This document shows, one piece after another, positions 32,698 through 45,447 of a stretch of DNA of 64,000 nucleotides. Origin of the DNA: Gyrodactylus bullatarudis (Eukaryota > Platyhelminthes > Monogenea > Gyrodactylidea > Gyrodactylidae); NCBI GenBank assembly GCA_012064415.1, contig SSNU01000082.1, positions 1-64,000 on the forward strand, read 5' to 3'. The notes below the pieces were generated by a model that worked only from the letters and a program-made list of their open reading frames with translations, had not been told where the DNA came from and ran no database searches. Both the position numbers and the translations under genes were made by a program. Every line of letters starts with the position of its first letter. The first letter of the stretch is position 1.

Positions 32698-35565
32698 TTA
32701 GACTTTTATCATTCTCAACTCAGCAATCCTGTTGACAATGGACTTGGACATCTTTTCGGACACATAAATGAAATCATCACGAGAACAATTCATAAGGTCC
32801 CGAAAGTTGAGCAAAACCATCGGTGAGGTTAGGTAGAGATCGTCCAATAATTTTATGTAGTATTCTGAAATTAGTTGAGATCATTAGTTTGGTCTACGCC
32901 TGAATATTCATCATGTACAATCCCCGATATTTATTAGAATGTAAAAATACGAGTGGAAGATAGAAAACCCAATGTAGAATTACATAAAACTTACCAACGT
33001 CAACAGAGATTTGTTTAGCACCATGATCAGTGATAGTTGGCTCTGATTTACTAAGAGGAAATTCGAAACCAATGTTGAGGTAAGCTTTAATCAATAACTC
33101 TGGGACAAGACGGGTGGAAAAGTTATCGAACCATTCTGAAAAATTCTTTTGATCAATTTTTTCGATTAATTCTTCCCCGGTAGGGTCTCGTTGGCAGGGG
33201 TTCAATTCAACGAGGAGATAATTCAGATTTTGTATTAAATCTGTATGTGATGCATCGATGGCATCTGATTCTGAATTAAAGAATACAGCCAACTCATCTG
33301 TTATTGTCAGTATGAACTGACCGATCTGAGAAATAAAGAAGATGAGTAAATCCATTCTTATAGCGTATGGAAAACATACATTTATGATATAATCCTGGGG
33401 TAGGTAGCCAGCATCCGAGAGGACATTTTCGCCCGACTCCAATTTTTCATTCCATTTTTGGTTGGTTTTAACCTCTTCAAGTTGATGTTCCACAGGTTTA
33501 ACCAAGATCCTCTGCACCATTTCATATGTCTTTTTCATGATACGATCAAAGATAATTCTCTCGGCCTTGAAGAGTTGGGGGAAGTCTTTGATTTCCGGGG
33601 TAGAATCCTTTTTAAAAATGTCTCTACTTGGATGATTTACTTTATCAAGGACAATACTAATCTTATTATAGACAATACAATTCAATTGGCTAGTAAAGAG
33701 ACCCTTGTATTTATCCACAGATTTTTTCATAACACCCGTCAACCGTCGATGAAAATTCCCAGCATAAGAGAGAAGATGTAGGAGGTTTAGGAAACCGCCC
33801 AACTGCATATTGAAATGTGACATGTCCCTGTTGGTCAATTGGGATATCATATTTTCAGAGAGTTTTTCAATAATTTTACACGTTGTTTGAAAGAGATTTT
33901 TTTCCAAAAACGTCTAAGAGACATTGCATCAGAATCGAAATACTTACAGAATACTCCAGAGTGAACTGATTCATCAGAATTAAACTAAAACAATTCAAAT
34001 GGGTTAGCATTAGGGACTCGTAAAGCTCGATGAAGAGGTCAGTGGTTCTCTTGAACTCATAAGAAAAGTCTTCAGGATACTCTAATGTCTAGAAGAGAGA
34101 ATTAATTTTGAGGCAAAAACTCACGTTACTCCTCTGATTTGTAATCTCGAATTGTTTAATCAACTTTTCAAGAATTATTTTTGGAACTTTGGCCAGGAGA
34201 GGTTGATAGGTTGTGAATAGAAATTCTGTTAAATCTTCACAACAATTTGGAATGTTTTCCTTGGAGATTTCATAGTCAGTGTTTAGACTTTTGATTATGC
34301 CAAGAGAAGCTTCCAAGAGGTTAGACGTAGAGAAAATAATTTCATCCTTCGGGATGGAGGATTTGGAAATATTCTTCACATAATCCGTAATTTCTTTCTG
34401 ATTGTATTTGAGACCATCAAAAAGACCTTGAAAGATTGCATCGTAGGTTGGAATTCCGAAAATATTTCTCAAAGAAACCTACTCAAACGAATTCAAAATT
34501 AATAATGTTTTCAAATTAAGTTGTCAAACATCAAATGTTACTTACATGGTATTTTACTGTAATCAAAAAGTATTTGAGAACTTCAATAAGGAATCCAGTA
34601 TTGTTATTCGTGTTGGGATTAGAAATTTTCGACTGATTCCAAATCTCGCCAATGTAAGATTTCCACCAACCGTAGTAAGAACTTGTTGCAGAGTCTATTC
34701 GTTTTATGCGACAATAAATTTCCAAAATCATCTTGAGTAAATGCAGACACTCTTCAATGGTTTTCTCCTCATAGTCAAAACTTGAATAGAATGTCACTCC
34801 TGGAAATTGCTCGGTCTCTTTTTGAAAGATGACCAAAGCCATCTCATCGAGATGCTTAATCAAAAGATTACTCAAGCTGGATTCAAGGCGATTTTTCATG
34901 AGAGTAATACGGTTCTCTCTTTCTAACAACAACTCCTTATTCAAGATCAGTAATTTCTGTAAAAAAATCATCAATTAACTAGATTTATTACCATGCTATT
35001 TTCAGTTTCAATGATTTTTGAAGCAGTATTTGAAAATTTCACAATTTCATCTTCTCGGGAACCGACTCCAATAAAGCCCTCGATGCAATCGACTGAGTCA
35101 AATATTCTATTTTCCAGGTCATTATCCCAGCTTTGATGATCAATAACAATTTTTTGAGAAAGTTGATTATTGTGTTTTTTACGATCAAGATTTTTCAAAG
35201 GTTTTAAAAGTTCAGACTCGTTGTTAAGTTGATTTTTGTTAATTATTTCATCAGAGACTGAGTCAAGATAACATTTTAGATTATCAGATTGTCCTTGGAT
35301 ATCTTTTAACTCATAGTGCAATCTAAAAATATCGACTGGATGAATTACTTCTTGGTAGATTTCAGTTCATTTAGCTGACCAGAAAGAGTTTTTGATAATC
35401 CATCAAACTTAATCTGAAGATCATTTATGATATTATCAAGCACTTCCTGTGATAAATATAACTTATTAAATTTACATTATTTTCTAAGTCATTAATCCCA
35501 GACAAGATTTTATTAGAGAAGAGGATAGGATCTTCATATAGATCCTCATATTTGTAATTATTCAT
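32698..35565 (-). CDS. COG7: Conserved oligomeric Golgi complex subunit 7
   Basis: About 818 aa from nine exons: 35476-35565, 35349-35446, 34992-35322, 34546-34956, 34125-34478, 33948-34088, 33380-33913, 32995-33325 and 32698-32864. Introns of 29, 26, 35, 67, 36, 34, 54, and 130 nt. An N-terminal coiled coil leads to all-helical CATCHR tether sequence. Signature points: YYGWWKSYIGEIW (COG7 YYYKCH..LLAAW region), LPQDYIINIGQFILTITDEL ([20 protein letters not shown] in animals) and the C-terminal AKQISVDVEYYIKLLDDLYL..NFRDLMNC. The 54-nt intron (33326-33379) has no stop and would read through as 18 codons; alignment shows it is spliced. COG7 is a lobe B subunit that tethers retrograde vesicles at the Golgi. 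Overall similarity is weak but ordered. Confidence 0.85.
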
Positions 35566-35645
35566 AACAGGTATTAAACAAAACAAAATTGTGTTGATAA
35601 AAGTTGATTTTAGATTTAACTTTCAAGTGAATTTTTCAAACGGCT
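35566..35645. promoter_or_regulatory. Bidirectional promoter, COG7 / IWS1
   Basis: 80 bases between the COG7 and IWS1 start codons. Both promoters must overlap. Nothing motif-like was recognised. Confidence 0.6.
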
Positions 35646-37616
35646 ATGAAGAGGTGAGTATGTAACTGCCGAAAATCTCCTGATTTATCCAACTTTCTTC
35701 TCTCAATAGTGACGATAATGATGCCGTTTACACTCCGACAAATACCTTCAACTTTAAAGCTGATGAAAATTCTTCAAGTGAAGACTCAGAGTATATTCCT
35801 GGGGCCATAGATCAAGTTAGTCCAAATTTCTTTATTAATATATCCTCATTATAAATACTGTATTCTCATTAGGATTTTGGGGATAAAGTTCTGTACACAC
35901 CTAGTAAAATTGAACAAAACTTTGACGGCTACTCACCCCAGGAAGAATTAGAAGATGAAAGCACTAATGAAAGAAACGAAAGTAGCGTTGAACAGAATAA
36001 CCAAAATCTCATCGAGAGACATGAGGAAGTTTCTCAACCTCAGACCAGCAACAACGAAGAATATGACCCTGAAGTTTCTCTTGGAGTGATTATTTTGTCT
36101 ATCTTTGTTTGGAATAGTGTTTATAAATCCATTCATTTCAGAATGCCTTTGCTGCAGAAACCTCAAAGCCATTTAATGAGGAAGATAATGATTTCGAGGG
36201 ATTTGAAGAAGAGGAGCAAGTTGGAGCTGAAGATGCTGGAGGAATGATTGCTGATATTTTTGGCGAATCTGATGCTGAGGAAGAGTTTGATGGTTTCGCC
36301 GAGAATGAAGTTCAAGAATATGATCAAAATCTCAATGATGATGTAAGCCTCTTTGATAAAACCCTTTTTAGTCTATTCCAAATAAACGACGCAAACAAAC
36401 CCATCAACCAGTCCAAGAATACAATGATGAGACAGGCAGTCAGCTGGAGGGGGAACAAGGTTTTGTTAGTGACTTTGATTTGATTATGCAAAAGAAAAAG
36501 AACAGAAGAAACAAACGTCTCAGTGATGTTGAAGTTATCAACGATAATGATGAGGTAAGCCTAAATTATTCAAAATTTCTTTTCCAATTGACCTTTAATC
36601 TTTCATTTTTAGCTTGTTGCTTCTGTGATTACTAGAATGCGAAGGACTGCTCAAGAAGATCGTATTGCCGTTGAGTCTGATAAGCCAGGATTTAAAAAGT
36701 TGTCAATGATCAAAATTGTGACAAATATTTTGAAAAAGGCTGACATTAAGACTGTTTTGGTAAGGTTTCACTATAATTGTCAACATTTTAAATCATTAGA
36801 TTGAAAATGGAATGATATCTGCCATAACTGACTGGCTCTCACCAGTTAACAAGCATACCCTGCCAAATCTCTTGATAAGGGAAACTCTATTGAAGGCTCT
36901 ACTTGAGTTCCAACAGTTATCTCCGGATGTCTTGAAGGAATCCGGTATTGGAAAAGCTGTCATGTACCTGTACAAGCATCCAAAAGAGACTAGAGATAAC
37001 AAATTGATTGCCGCTCGGCTGATTAACGAATGGTCACGTCCCATATTCAATCTTCAAAACGACTATCGCAGTCTCAGTAAAGAGGAGAGAAGGAAACTTA
37101 ATGCTCAACAAGTCACACATCGCCCACAGAAAGAAGAGTAGGTGCCATTATGTTTCACACGTTTGAACGTAATCTAATTGAAATTTACCCAATAGTAATC
37201 CAGACGATAGTTTCGAGGAACGTGTTTGTAAACCAGGAGAACCTGGCTTTGTCAACAGAGCCCGGGTACCTCAACCATCCACAAGGGATTATGTGGTCGC
37301 ACCCAAATGGAATCTACCCGAAGAGGAGCGTAATCAATTTATGAACGTTGACGATTATGATGAGGAACAGACTGATGGACAAAAGCAGGCTCTAATTCGT
37401 AAAAAGCTGGCAAAATCAAATAAGCCGGTTGAGAAAACTGACTACGTTAGTGTAGTTTAAGAATACATCTTCTCACATCTAACTCACATTTTTTCCGTAT
37501 AGGTTCGTTCACGTTTGGAGCAAAATATTCGTGATCTAACGAAATTCTCCGGAAAGAAGCAGCGTCCCCAAAAGGCTGTATCTATGAGCCTTGAAGGTCG
37601 TAAAATGATTTTGTAA
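35646..37616 (+). CDS. IWS1: IWS1/Spn1 transcription elongation factor
   Basis: About 519 aa from nine exons: 35646-35653, 35710-35815, 35873-36085, 36142-36342, 36372-36554, 36613-36759, 36800-37137, 37196-37445 and 37503-37616. The first coding exon is only 8 nt (inferred). Acidic, Glu/Asp-rich N-terminal half as in all IWS1 proteins, with [10 protein letters not shown] and YTPSK-type repeats. Then the TFIIS N-terminal-like core: [68 protein letters not shown] and INEWSRPIF. The C-terminal RPGDPGF-like [23 protein letters not shown] and [24 protein letters not shown] match the family. IWS1 binds SPT6 and RNA polymerase II and couples elongation with mRNA export. It is head to head with COG7. 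AATAAA hexamers lie at 37639 and 37665. Confidence 0.96.
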
Positions 37617-37664
37617 ATTTCCCAATTAAGAATTTGTAAATAAAAACTCGAAATTACTACCGAA

Positions 37665-37670
37665 AATAAA
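37665..37670 (+). terminator. Polyadenylation hexamer of IWS1
   Basis: AATAAA about 50 bases after the IWS1 stop; a second copy lies at 37639-37644. Confidence 0.45.
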
Positions 37671-39419
37671 GATTTTCTTTTGAATTTGATTAGTCTTTTA
37701 TCACTTACTAATTCTATTCTATAGAGGCTATAAAAACCGAGCTAAAAAATATTAAAGTCACAATGCTACTTTAAAGTATGTAGACGAATAAAATGATCAA
37801 TAAATAGTTCAGTCAATTAAACGCAGCTACAGGGTGTGGGCTATGCCGTATAGCTTTCAAACAATTAATGTACTATCAGTATTAAGGAACTAAAATGATT
37901 TAGTGAGATATTAATCCATAAGTACTCTTGATTTATTGGTTCAAATTTGAAAAGGTTAGCTGAAAAGTGCTGAATTGAAGTCGAATAATTATTTATGATT
38001 CACGAAAAAACATTATTGTAAGTAAAAATTTGTTACGCAGAAATATCCAAGACTACTTTAAACAAAACAGCAATGCCCATTTAAACTTGGTGACTATAGA
38101 GTCTACATTATATAGACTGAATTTCTAATCACTTTTACAGTAAACGTTTTACTTCCTTTCATGAAGAATGCATTGAATGAAGAAGAAGGCAAAAAGGTGG
38201 ATGCATAGGGAGATCTAATTCTTGTCTGTATATATTTAAAGGAGGAAATACGCATTTTCACACACACACACCTACCTGGGCTGGGAAAATGTATGAACCC
38301 CTTGATCATTTTTTTGATTCTATAATCAATCAAATATTCACGTATTACGTCTCTCAAAGTGTCAGCCAATGTTTTTGTTAAGTTTTTCCTATTTTAGTGT
38401 CTTAAAATCTGTCATTTTTATTATCTTTGATTGTTGAGTTTAAAGACGGATATTTCACAATATATACTATATTAGGCATATATATACAATGACCATATAC
38501 AAAGTATATGCATACACTTGTTTTAAGTACTTGCGTATAGTCAAAATTTGATTAGTTAATATTTAAAATTTTCATACTACAAAATTCAAACAAAACTGAC
38601 ATTAATGAATAATTATTTATAGTAAATTTTCAATGAATATGTACTATTTCTGCTACTCTTAAGTAGTTGTTTTTGACAATAAATTATTATTATAGTATAT
38701 TTTCAAGCATACATATAACTAATAATATCATATATGCTTGAGATAAATCTTCATAATCATTGTCTTTAAAATGATATCATTGTTTAGCTTAAATAAGCAC
38801 ACTCAGTGTACCAAATATAGATTTATATATGTTTAAATGTATTATTACTACAGTCATAATTTGTGTACTATAAATGTTAGAAATATTATGAAGGATATGT
38901 CAGGAGAAATAAGTTTTATTGGCTAGAAATTTGAGGAGATTATAATCTTCAATATCTTGTGAATTATCGAGGAAATTTTTATGATACACGAATATGACTG
39001 AGGAAAATAAGGGGAAGTTTCAGAATTGAAAAAAATGCTCCAGGGTATAGAGAAAGAAAAGATTTCTAATCACTCCCTCGCTCAATGCAAAAGTTCTTTT
39101 GTTTCATTCCATCTGAGAAAAGGAAAAAAAAACAATAGAGAAAATGAGAAATGCAGATAAACGAAGCCTTTTAGTTTCATTTTCAATAAGAATAAATCAA
39201 ATTTAATTTAGCTAAGGCTATTCTCGATGAATTTGGCAATTCATGATTTTTACAAAAATCTCATTTTTTTATCAAGGTATGGAAATTTTCGAAAGATTTT
39301 TTGGTAACTGATTCAAAATGTACACTTTTACTGAATTGAGAAAAAAAATTTTGTAAAAAGTTTTTTTTTGGAAAATTTTAGAGACATTTTTCAAAACTAT
39401 CAGTTGAAAAATTTTGTTG

Positions 39420-39517
39420 ATTTCAAGGTCTGAGAGGAATCAAACGTTATTTTTCAGGATCATCATTAGAAATAGAAAATATTTATTCATTTTTTTGAAA
39501 AAAACCCGTCTTTTCCC
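39420..39517 (+). repeat. Dispersed repeat, copy 1
   Basis: TTTCAAGGTCTGAGAGGAAT is shared, with the following 80 bases at lower identity, with 56648-56750 in the same orientation. Non-coding and of unknown type. Confidence 0.6.
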
Positions 39518-42500
39518 ACAATGAAATTCTCTGAACCAAAAGTGACCAAGTTCGAATCATTTGTCTAATGCAAGTATTTTATTGATTCAAATCTTCGTGA
39601 TCGCCCAAAACGTTGAAAGAAAATTCCTGCATTGGTTGCTAGGGGTTAGTTCTTACATTCATTATCTTTTTTACTGGTTCAAATTAAAGTTTTAAATTAA
39701 AAATTATTGTTTTTCTTCAATCAACTTTCTAGTTAACCCAGTCGTTCAAAATTCTCAATTTTTTCATCAAGATCTTTTGAGGCCAAATACCCATTTTTTA
39801 GCTGTGAATAGAAAATTTTTGTCACTTTACTCTCGTGGTTATTCTTCTGTCGATTTGACATTCACAAGAAAAGACTTTTGTGGTTAAGAAAGTGGCCAGA
39901 ACCAAAGAGGAAACCTTGAGAGAGTCTTTATTGACTTTTTTTTCTAGAGACATTACAATTTGGATAGTGAAAATTTTGACAGCCGCAAAGATGATTGAAG
40001 TTAATTTCCCTTTTCCCTCTTATAGCTCCATATTTATGGTAAACTAAATTTTATCAGTCACCAATTTTCTTAAAATTTCCTCAAGAATAAATTTAGCAGC
40101 TCAAAATCCATCTGAATAATTGAGAGGCTTCCTCTCTGATGGGAAACGTTGATAAATTTCCTAACTAATTACTACTACTGGGATTTCTATAGAATCTCTT
40201 TAGAAGCAAATAATAACAACAATAGTATAGTAACCCTTTAGAGGTGGATGATGAGTTTTTATCTCACCTTCCTCAGATTAATTTTGCTAGAGTGTAATTT
40301 TCAAAGTTTCTTAATCATCATTTATAGTCTTGGAATTATTTATTACACAATGTAATGATATCAGCTGTTTTGCATTGTCCAAGATGTTACACAGAGGTAA
40401 TTAATTTTGCAAAATTTAATGCGTAGTTATTGAAACTGCCTGAAGACTCTTGAGTCAAGAGTTTTTTCCCCATTGGGATGGAAGAATAAACCAATGGCAT
40501 TTATTCGGCAACTCATGTAGTTTGTCTCAGATGTTTAGAATGTGACCAATCTGATTCATTCCCCCCTTTTTATCCATGAATCTCAGTAGGATTGTTTAAG
40601 AAATCAATTGTTTCTTCAAAACGTTCTTTAAAGTATTTTCTGAGCCTGATGAATAGTATAAGTGCTAGGCGGGACTTTAATTAATTAATCAGGGAAAAGA
40701 GTAATAACAATAATCTCCCGGCGATTCATAGTCGAAAGAAAATCAATAGTTTTGAGAGAATTTCCATAAAAAGGAATAAAATTTTACACAAATTCAAATC
40801 TATGAAAGCACTTGAATATTTCAATTTATATGAATAAAAATGTTTGTTTTATCGAAATCAATCATCAAAATTTCTTTCAATTGAGTTTTAATAGTTTAGC
40901 ACTGAGTAGTACTGAAGTTAGTAGAGCTTTTTGTATTACAGTTGAAAAATTCATCACAATCTTTGAATGGATAAAAAGATAGCAGACAGGAGGAGATGAG
41001 GTACACACAAACTAGGATGAATACGATTGGCCAATTTTTCATTGGTTCACTCCTTCAATCTCTTCATCATAGCAATGTTGTCTCTGTCATTTGCTGTGTG
41101 AGATTTATTGTAATGTGCTGTTCCTAGGTGAGAAAACTCGATCGACCCAAAAATACACACAACCAACTAGGTGAGTATTAGAATTTCCCATCTTGTTTCC
41201 TTCCACTAATCTTTTAATTCTTTTTACGACTTGTCCAAAAGATCAGACTACTGATTGAAACTTTGACCATGCTATAGGGTTTATTTAGATTCGAAAAGCT
41301 CGGAGAATAAATTTCACGCGAATATCATAGAAAAATTTAAACAAAAGAAAGTTCTTGTAAAACAGAATTATCTGATTAATTTACTATGGCTTGATAAAAT
41401 TCCTTTCTATTTAGTGAAAATTAAGTTAGAATCGAGTCAAAATATTTTGGCGTTAGATTTAAATTTTTGAATAAATAAGAACAATCAACTTGAATTTTTA
41501 ACCAATATTTTTAAAATACAGTTTGCGAAAGCTATTCTGGAAATAGTCTTTGCACAGGGTGAACCTATGAGAATCTATAGAACTTTGATAAAAAATTAAA
41601 ATCTTATCTAAGATTGATAATATTTTCTCAAGAAGGAATATTTGGTATAATAAAAAGGTTCCAAATACTCTAGTGAAAAGTGTCCAAATGACCAGCTTTC
41701 AGGCCTTTCAGACCTTTCAAATGTGGAAATATAAATTTTTACCACTTGTCAAAAGAAAGTTAGTCTAGTCCTGTAATTAAGCTACAAGCTGTCAAATAAT
41801 ACAAAATATTCCTGTAGCCAAAAATTATGCGAGCCAATTGTTCAAAAAACACTGTTCTATGCGCAGGGGAATTTTAGCTTACAAATTATCGACTTGGCTA
41901 TGTTTGAATTTGTTTAAAATGATTAAATAAATTTTGATACCCCATTTTATCGTTAGTAAACATTTAATGGATTATAAATATTGTTTTCTATGTGTTAATT
42001 TTTTTCATAGGAAAAAATTGATTTTTCAAAATTATTTCCATATTCTACAGCTGTATCTGAATTCCTTCTATGATAAAATGTTTAAAAAGGAAAAAGCTTT
42101 GTAGATAATTCAAGGTTGATGTGTACAAAATTCAGGAACCTATTTATAATTCCTCAGATGGAAAGATATTGATCGGTCAATCTGTATTCTCGATGGGATT
42201 GTCAAAAATGCCATGTTGGAATATATAGTGCGTAATATGAAAAAAAGTAACTACGTCAAAGAATTTGTATCAATAATTTGAGTTGTATCAATTTATCATT
42301 GAATGCTTTTCCCCAATCATTCAGAGTAGAGTCTGAACTAGGTGGTTTGATTTATTTATCCTTTCATATTTTGTCCTTGACCATGATTCTAGATATTTCT
42401 CAATTAATTTCGATTAGAGTTAGCCAGTAGAGAGATCTTGATTAGGGTAATAGTTTCAAGTTCTCTTCTGAACCTATTTCGATAATTCAAGACCAACTTG

Positions 42501-43811
42501 AAAATCTTAAAAATGTATTTTACTACTAAAATACTGCATACAAATCTGAGAAAAAAGTATATTCTAGTCCATTCTGATTTGCACTGTGTTTTTTCCCACT
42601 GACTATGTGGCGATGGCAGTTTTTTTCAGATTAAAAGAAAGAAAAGAAATCGGAATCTGCAATATGTCTGCATAAAATGGAATTATTTGATAAATTTATT
42701 TATTTACCTGAATGAAGGAATTCTCTAATGGGAAAAATCGTTTATCAAGAAATCAGGAATCCATCTAGTAATTCTCTCAGGGTAATTCAAAAAGAAGGGC
42801 TTGTTGTGATTAAATTTGAACCCCTATAGATTATATTGTTAGTTTTGAGAAATAGAAAAAAAATTTATATAAATATAGCAATTGTCCAAAAATTCAACTC
42901 GAAAGAATTATCATACTTTTGAGTTCATTCACTCAGAAATTGTTATGACCAGATGATTGCGATAAGAAAAGTTGTTATTGATTACTTGTGAAGCAAATCT
43001 ACATTTATTCTTGCCTTTTATGGATATGATGTCATCATATTCTGATGATTCAATATTTTCAAGAAAAAGAATTATGAAAATTCAGGTATCATTTTCATGA
43101 TTTACACTTGAATTCGCGTCATTTATTCCTAAAAATTTGCAAAAATGACTTAAATCTTGATGAAATATTTTTGAGACTTGTCATTATTAAAAATGAAATT
43201 TCTTTTATTTTTATTAATATAAAAATTCTGATCGGTCAAGAAACCCTTTCGCACTGATAGTATACTGTAGTTTACAAATTTCAGGTCAAAGCGCGCACCC
43301 CTAATTTTATAGAAGCATTAAAAGATATTCTTGCAGAGAAATTTTGTGAGAGGATTTTGAGTATCAAATTCATTCTCAGCCAAAGTTTCACTTTCAAGCA
43401 TTCCACGGAAAAAGTAAACTCTGTTATTCTTTGAATTCTTGTTTAGTTTTTCATATTTTTTTGTTAGAAATAATAGTTCTTCATTGAAAAAAGGAATGAC
43501 AATAAAAAATATAGAAATGAAAAGTAAATTGTACAATATATAATAATTTCTGATATCTGGTGGTACGTAATATATAGTAATCTTGTTAATGAAAATCTTT
43601 AACCAAATCAATCTGGTTTTCATTACTAATGAGGATCAGTTCGATTTTAACGGATGTTTTGGTCAACTTTTTAATGATGAAGGCAAAACGGCGAGAGGAT
43701 TAAGACCGGAAGCCAGAATCCGAGCATTGTAAGAATTGAGGTCGGGGTAGAGTGCGTATAAAAATCCGAAACCTGAATCAGAAGTAAAGGAGACAATTTC
43801 TCCAGGAAGTA

Positions 43812-45347
43812 TAGTGGTAGTCAAGAATAAGTATACACCTATAGAACCTGTCTTCTTGTTTTAGTTTTAAATGATCTTGAGACGTGGGATATGTCATTCG
43901 AAAGAGTGCTAAATTATCTACATATTCATATAGATCAATTCGTAATAAATTCTAACAGAATTCATTAAATAAAAATTTACTATTTTTCATTAATTTTTCA
44001 ATCGTCATATTTAAGTATACACTTTTTCGAATTAGTTTTTTAGAGATAATTAGACTTTTTTTGAGAATTTACAAGAAGTTTTTGGATTACCATCTTCAGC
44101 CTTACATAAGATCCACTCTAACTCTTGAAATTGTTCTAATGGGAACTAATGAATCGAAGTATTCGAGGTTAACAAATTTCCAGAAGCAACGTGCTATAGA
44201 GCTTCGGAAAGATGGCCTAAGCCTAAGAAAAATTGCAAATTTTATTGAATGCACTACGAAAACTATAAGCAGACTGTTCATGAAGAAAAAACCCTTGAAA
44301 AAGAGAGGCCCAAAGCAAATAATTCCCAATTCAGTAAGAGCAAAAATCAAATATTTGGCTGTAAATAAGAAATACACTGCATCCAAAATAAAATCTGAAT
44401 TGAATTTGAATGTAAGTATAAGTACAATTCAAAGAGCTTTGAAAAAAGATCCGAGTCTTCATTGGGGTAAACCTAAGAATACTCCAAATCTGAGTTCTAG
44501 AGATATGGAATCAAGAAAGAGTTGGGCTTATGAAAAAATCATTGAAAATCAAGATTGGAGCAGAGTTATCTTTTCTGACGAGAAAAAGTTCAATCTTGAT
44601 GGCCCAGATGGTCTAACTTCATGCTGGATGGACAAAAAGCGACCAAAACCAATACGAATAAAGCGAGGATTCGGTGGAGGTAGTGTTATGGTCTGGGGAT
44701 CGATAACTAGCAAAGGAACTTCTAGTCTAGTTGTTATTAGTGAAAAGCTCAATTCAACTTCTTACCAAATTCTGCTTGAAGATCATTTATTCTCATTTAA
44801 AGAGGAAATTACAAAAGAGGATCTAATTTTCCAACAAGATAATGCTCCGTGTCATCGTTCTAAATCAACCATTAACTGGTTTTCGGATCATACTATAAAA
44901 GTACTTCCTTGGCCAGCCAGAAGCCCGGATTTGAATCCAATCGAAAATCTCTGGGGGATTTTATCCCAAAAAGTATATCAAAATGGCAAGATTTTTTGTA
45001 ATAAGCATGAATTGATAATCAAAATTATGGAAGAGTGGAAATCAATACATGAAGACGTCATAAAGAACCTTTATAAATCTATGCAGAAGAGATGTATGAA
45101 TGTTGTTTTATCGGATGGAAATTTTACAAAATAAATGTGTATACTTAAACTTGACGTTAAAAAAATTTATGAAAAATAGAAAATTTATATTTACTGAATT
45201 ATGTTGAAATAAATTATATTTAAAAATACGCATTTTAATAAAGAATTTTTCATTCTTTAGAAGTCAACATCCCAAGTCTCAAGATCATTTAAAATTAATA
45301 TAAGAGGACAGGTTCTATAGGTGTATACTTATTATTGATTATCACTA
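43812..45347 (+). mobile_element. Full-length Tc1/mariner transposon
   Basis: 1,536 bp, bounded by TA duplications (43810-43811 and 45348-45349). The terminal inverted repeats begin TAGTGGTAGTCAAGAATAAG (left) and TAGTGATAATCAATAATAAG (right complement), then share GTATACACCTATAGAACCTG; the similarity extends about 100 bp. The related unoccupied site at 46720-46721 (GGAAGTAGAAGCG) fixes the ends exactly. The internal transposase is intact. Confidence 0.9.
44061..45134 (+). CDS. Tc1-family DD34E transposase, intact
   Basis: 357 codons from the first ATG; the ATG at 44139 (332 aa) fits the usual Tc1 start better, leaving MGTNESKYSRLTNFQKQRAI at the N-terminus. Paired helix-turn-helix DNA-binding domain (GLSLRKIANFIECTTKTISR and the second HTH SASKIKSEL-like YTASKIKSELNLNVS), then the catalytic domain: first Asp in VIFSDEKKFNLDG, GGGSVMVWG glycine box, second Asp in FQQDNAPCH, Glu in SPDLNPIENLWG. 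There are 34 residues between the second Asp and the Glu (DD34E). No stop or frameshift, so it may be active. It catalyses cut-and-paste transposition into TA. Confidence 0.95.
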   Translation: MRIYKKFLDYHLQPYIRSTLTLEIVLMGTNESKYSRLTNFQKQRAIELRKDGLSLRKIANFIECTTKTISRLFMKKKPLKKRGPKQIIPNSVRAKIKYLAVNKKYTASKIKSELNLNVSISTIQRALKKDPSLHWGKPKNTPNLSSRDMESRKSWAYEKIIENQDWSRVIFSDEKKFNLDGPDGLTSCWMDKKRPKPIRIKRGFGGGSVMVWGSITSKGTSSLVVISEKLNSTSYQILLEDHLFSFKEEITKEDLIFQQDNAPCHRSKSTINWFSDHTIKVLPWPARSPDLNPIENLWGILSQKVYQNGKIFCNKHELIIKIMEEWKSIHEDVIKNLYKSMQKRCMNVVLSDGNFTK

Positions 45348-45447
45348 TAGAAGCGATTCAAGGAGGATTGCAGGGAGACCCATTGGGAGCATTATTTTGC
45401 TTTTATCTCTATTAATATGGACTCAAGAAATGTTTTATCACAGTAAA

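Larger units (their letters stand above)
37617..43708. other. Gene-free AT-rich region
   Basis: About 6 kb without a recognisable gene after IWS1. Open frames at 38103-38369 (-) and 43318-43623 (-, about 101 codons, hydrophobic middle) have no family resemblance and AT-driven composition. A repeat (39420-39517) has a relative at 56646-56750. Short (CA)n near 38262. No RNA gene was recognised by eye. Confidence 0.5.
43709..45379 (+). pseudogene. Reverse transcriptase remnant, split by a Tc1 insertion
   Basis: The left part 43709-43811 and right part 45350-45379 together match 46619-46751 in the same order. Downstream of the insertion the plus strand reads IQGGLQGDPLGALFCFYL (45359-45412), a QGDPLG-type motif B of non-LTR reverse transcriptases. 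Upstream codons contain stops and the frame shifts at the junction, so the copy was dead before or after insertion. The family of the parent element cannot be named from this piece. Confidence 0.6.

Noticed and set aside
43318..43623. 101-codon minus-strand frame with hydrophobic segment
   Set aside because: AT-driven Ile/Phe/Asn/Lys composition, no splice partners and no recognisable motif; not enough for a gene.
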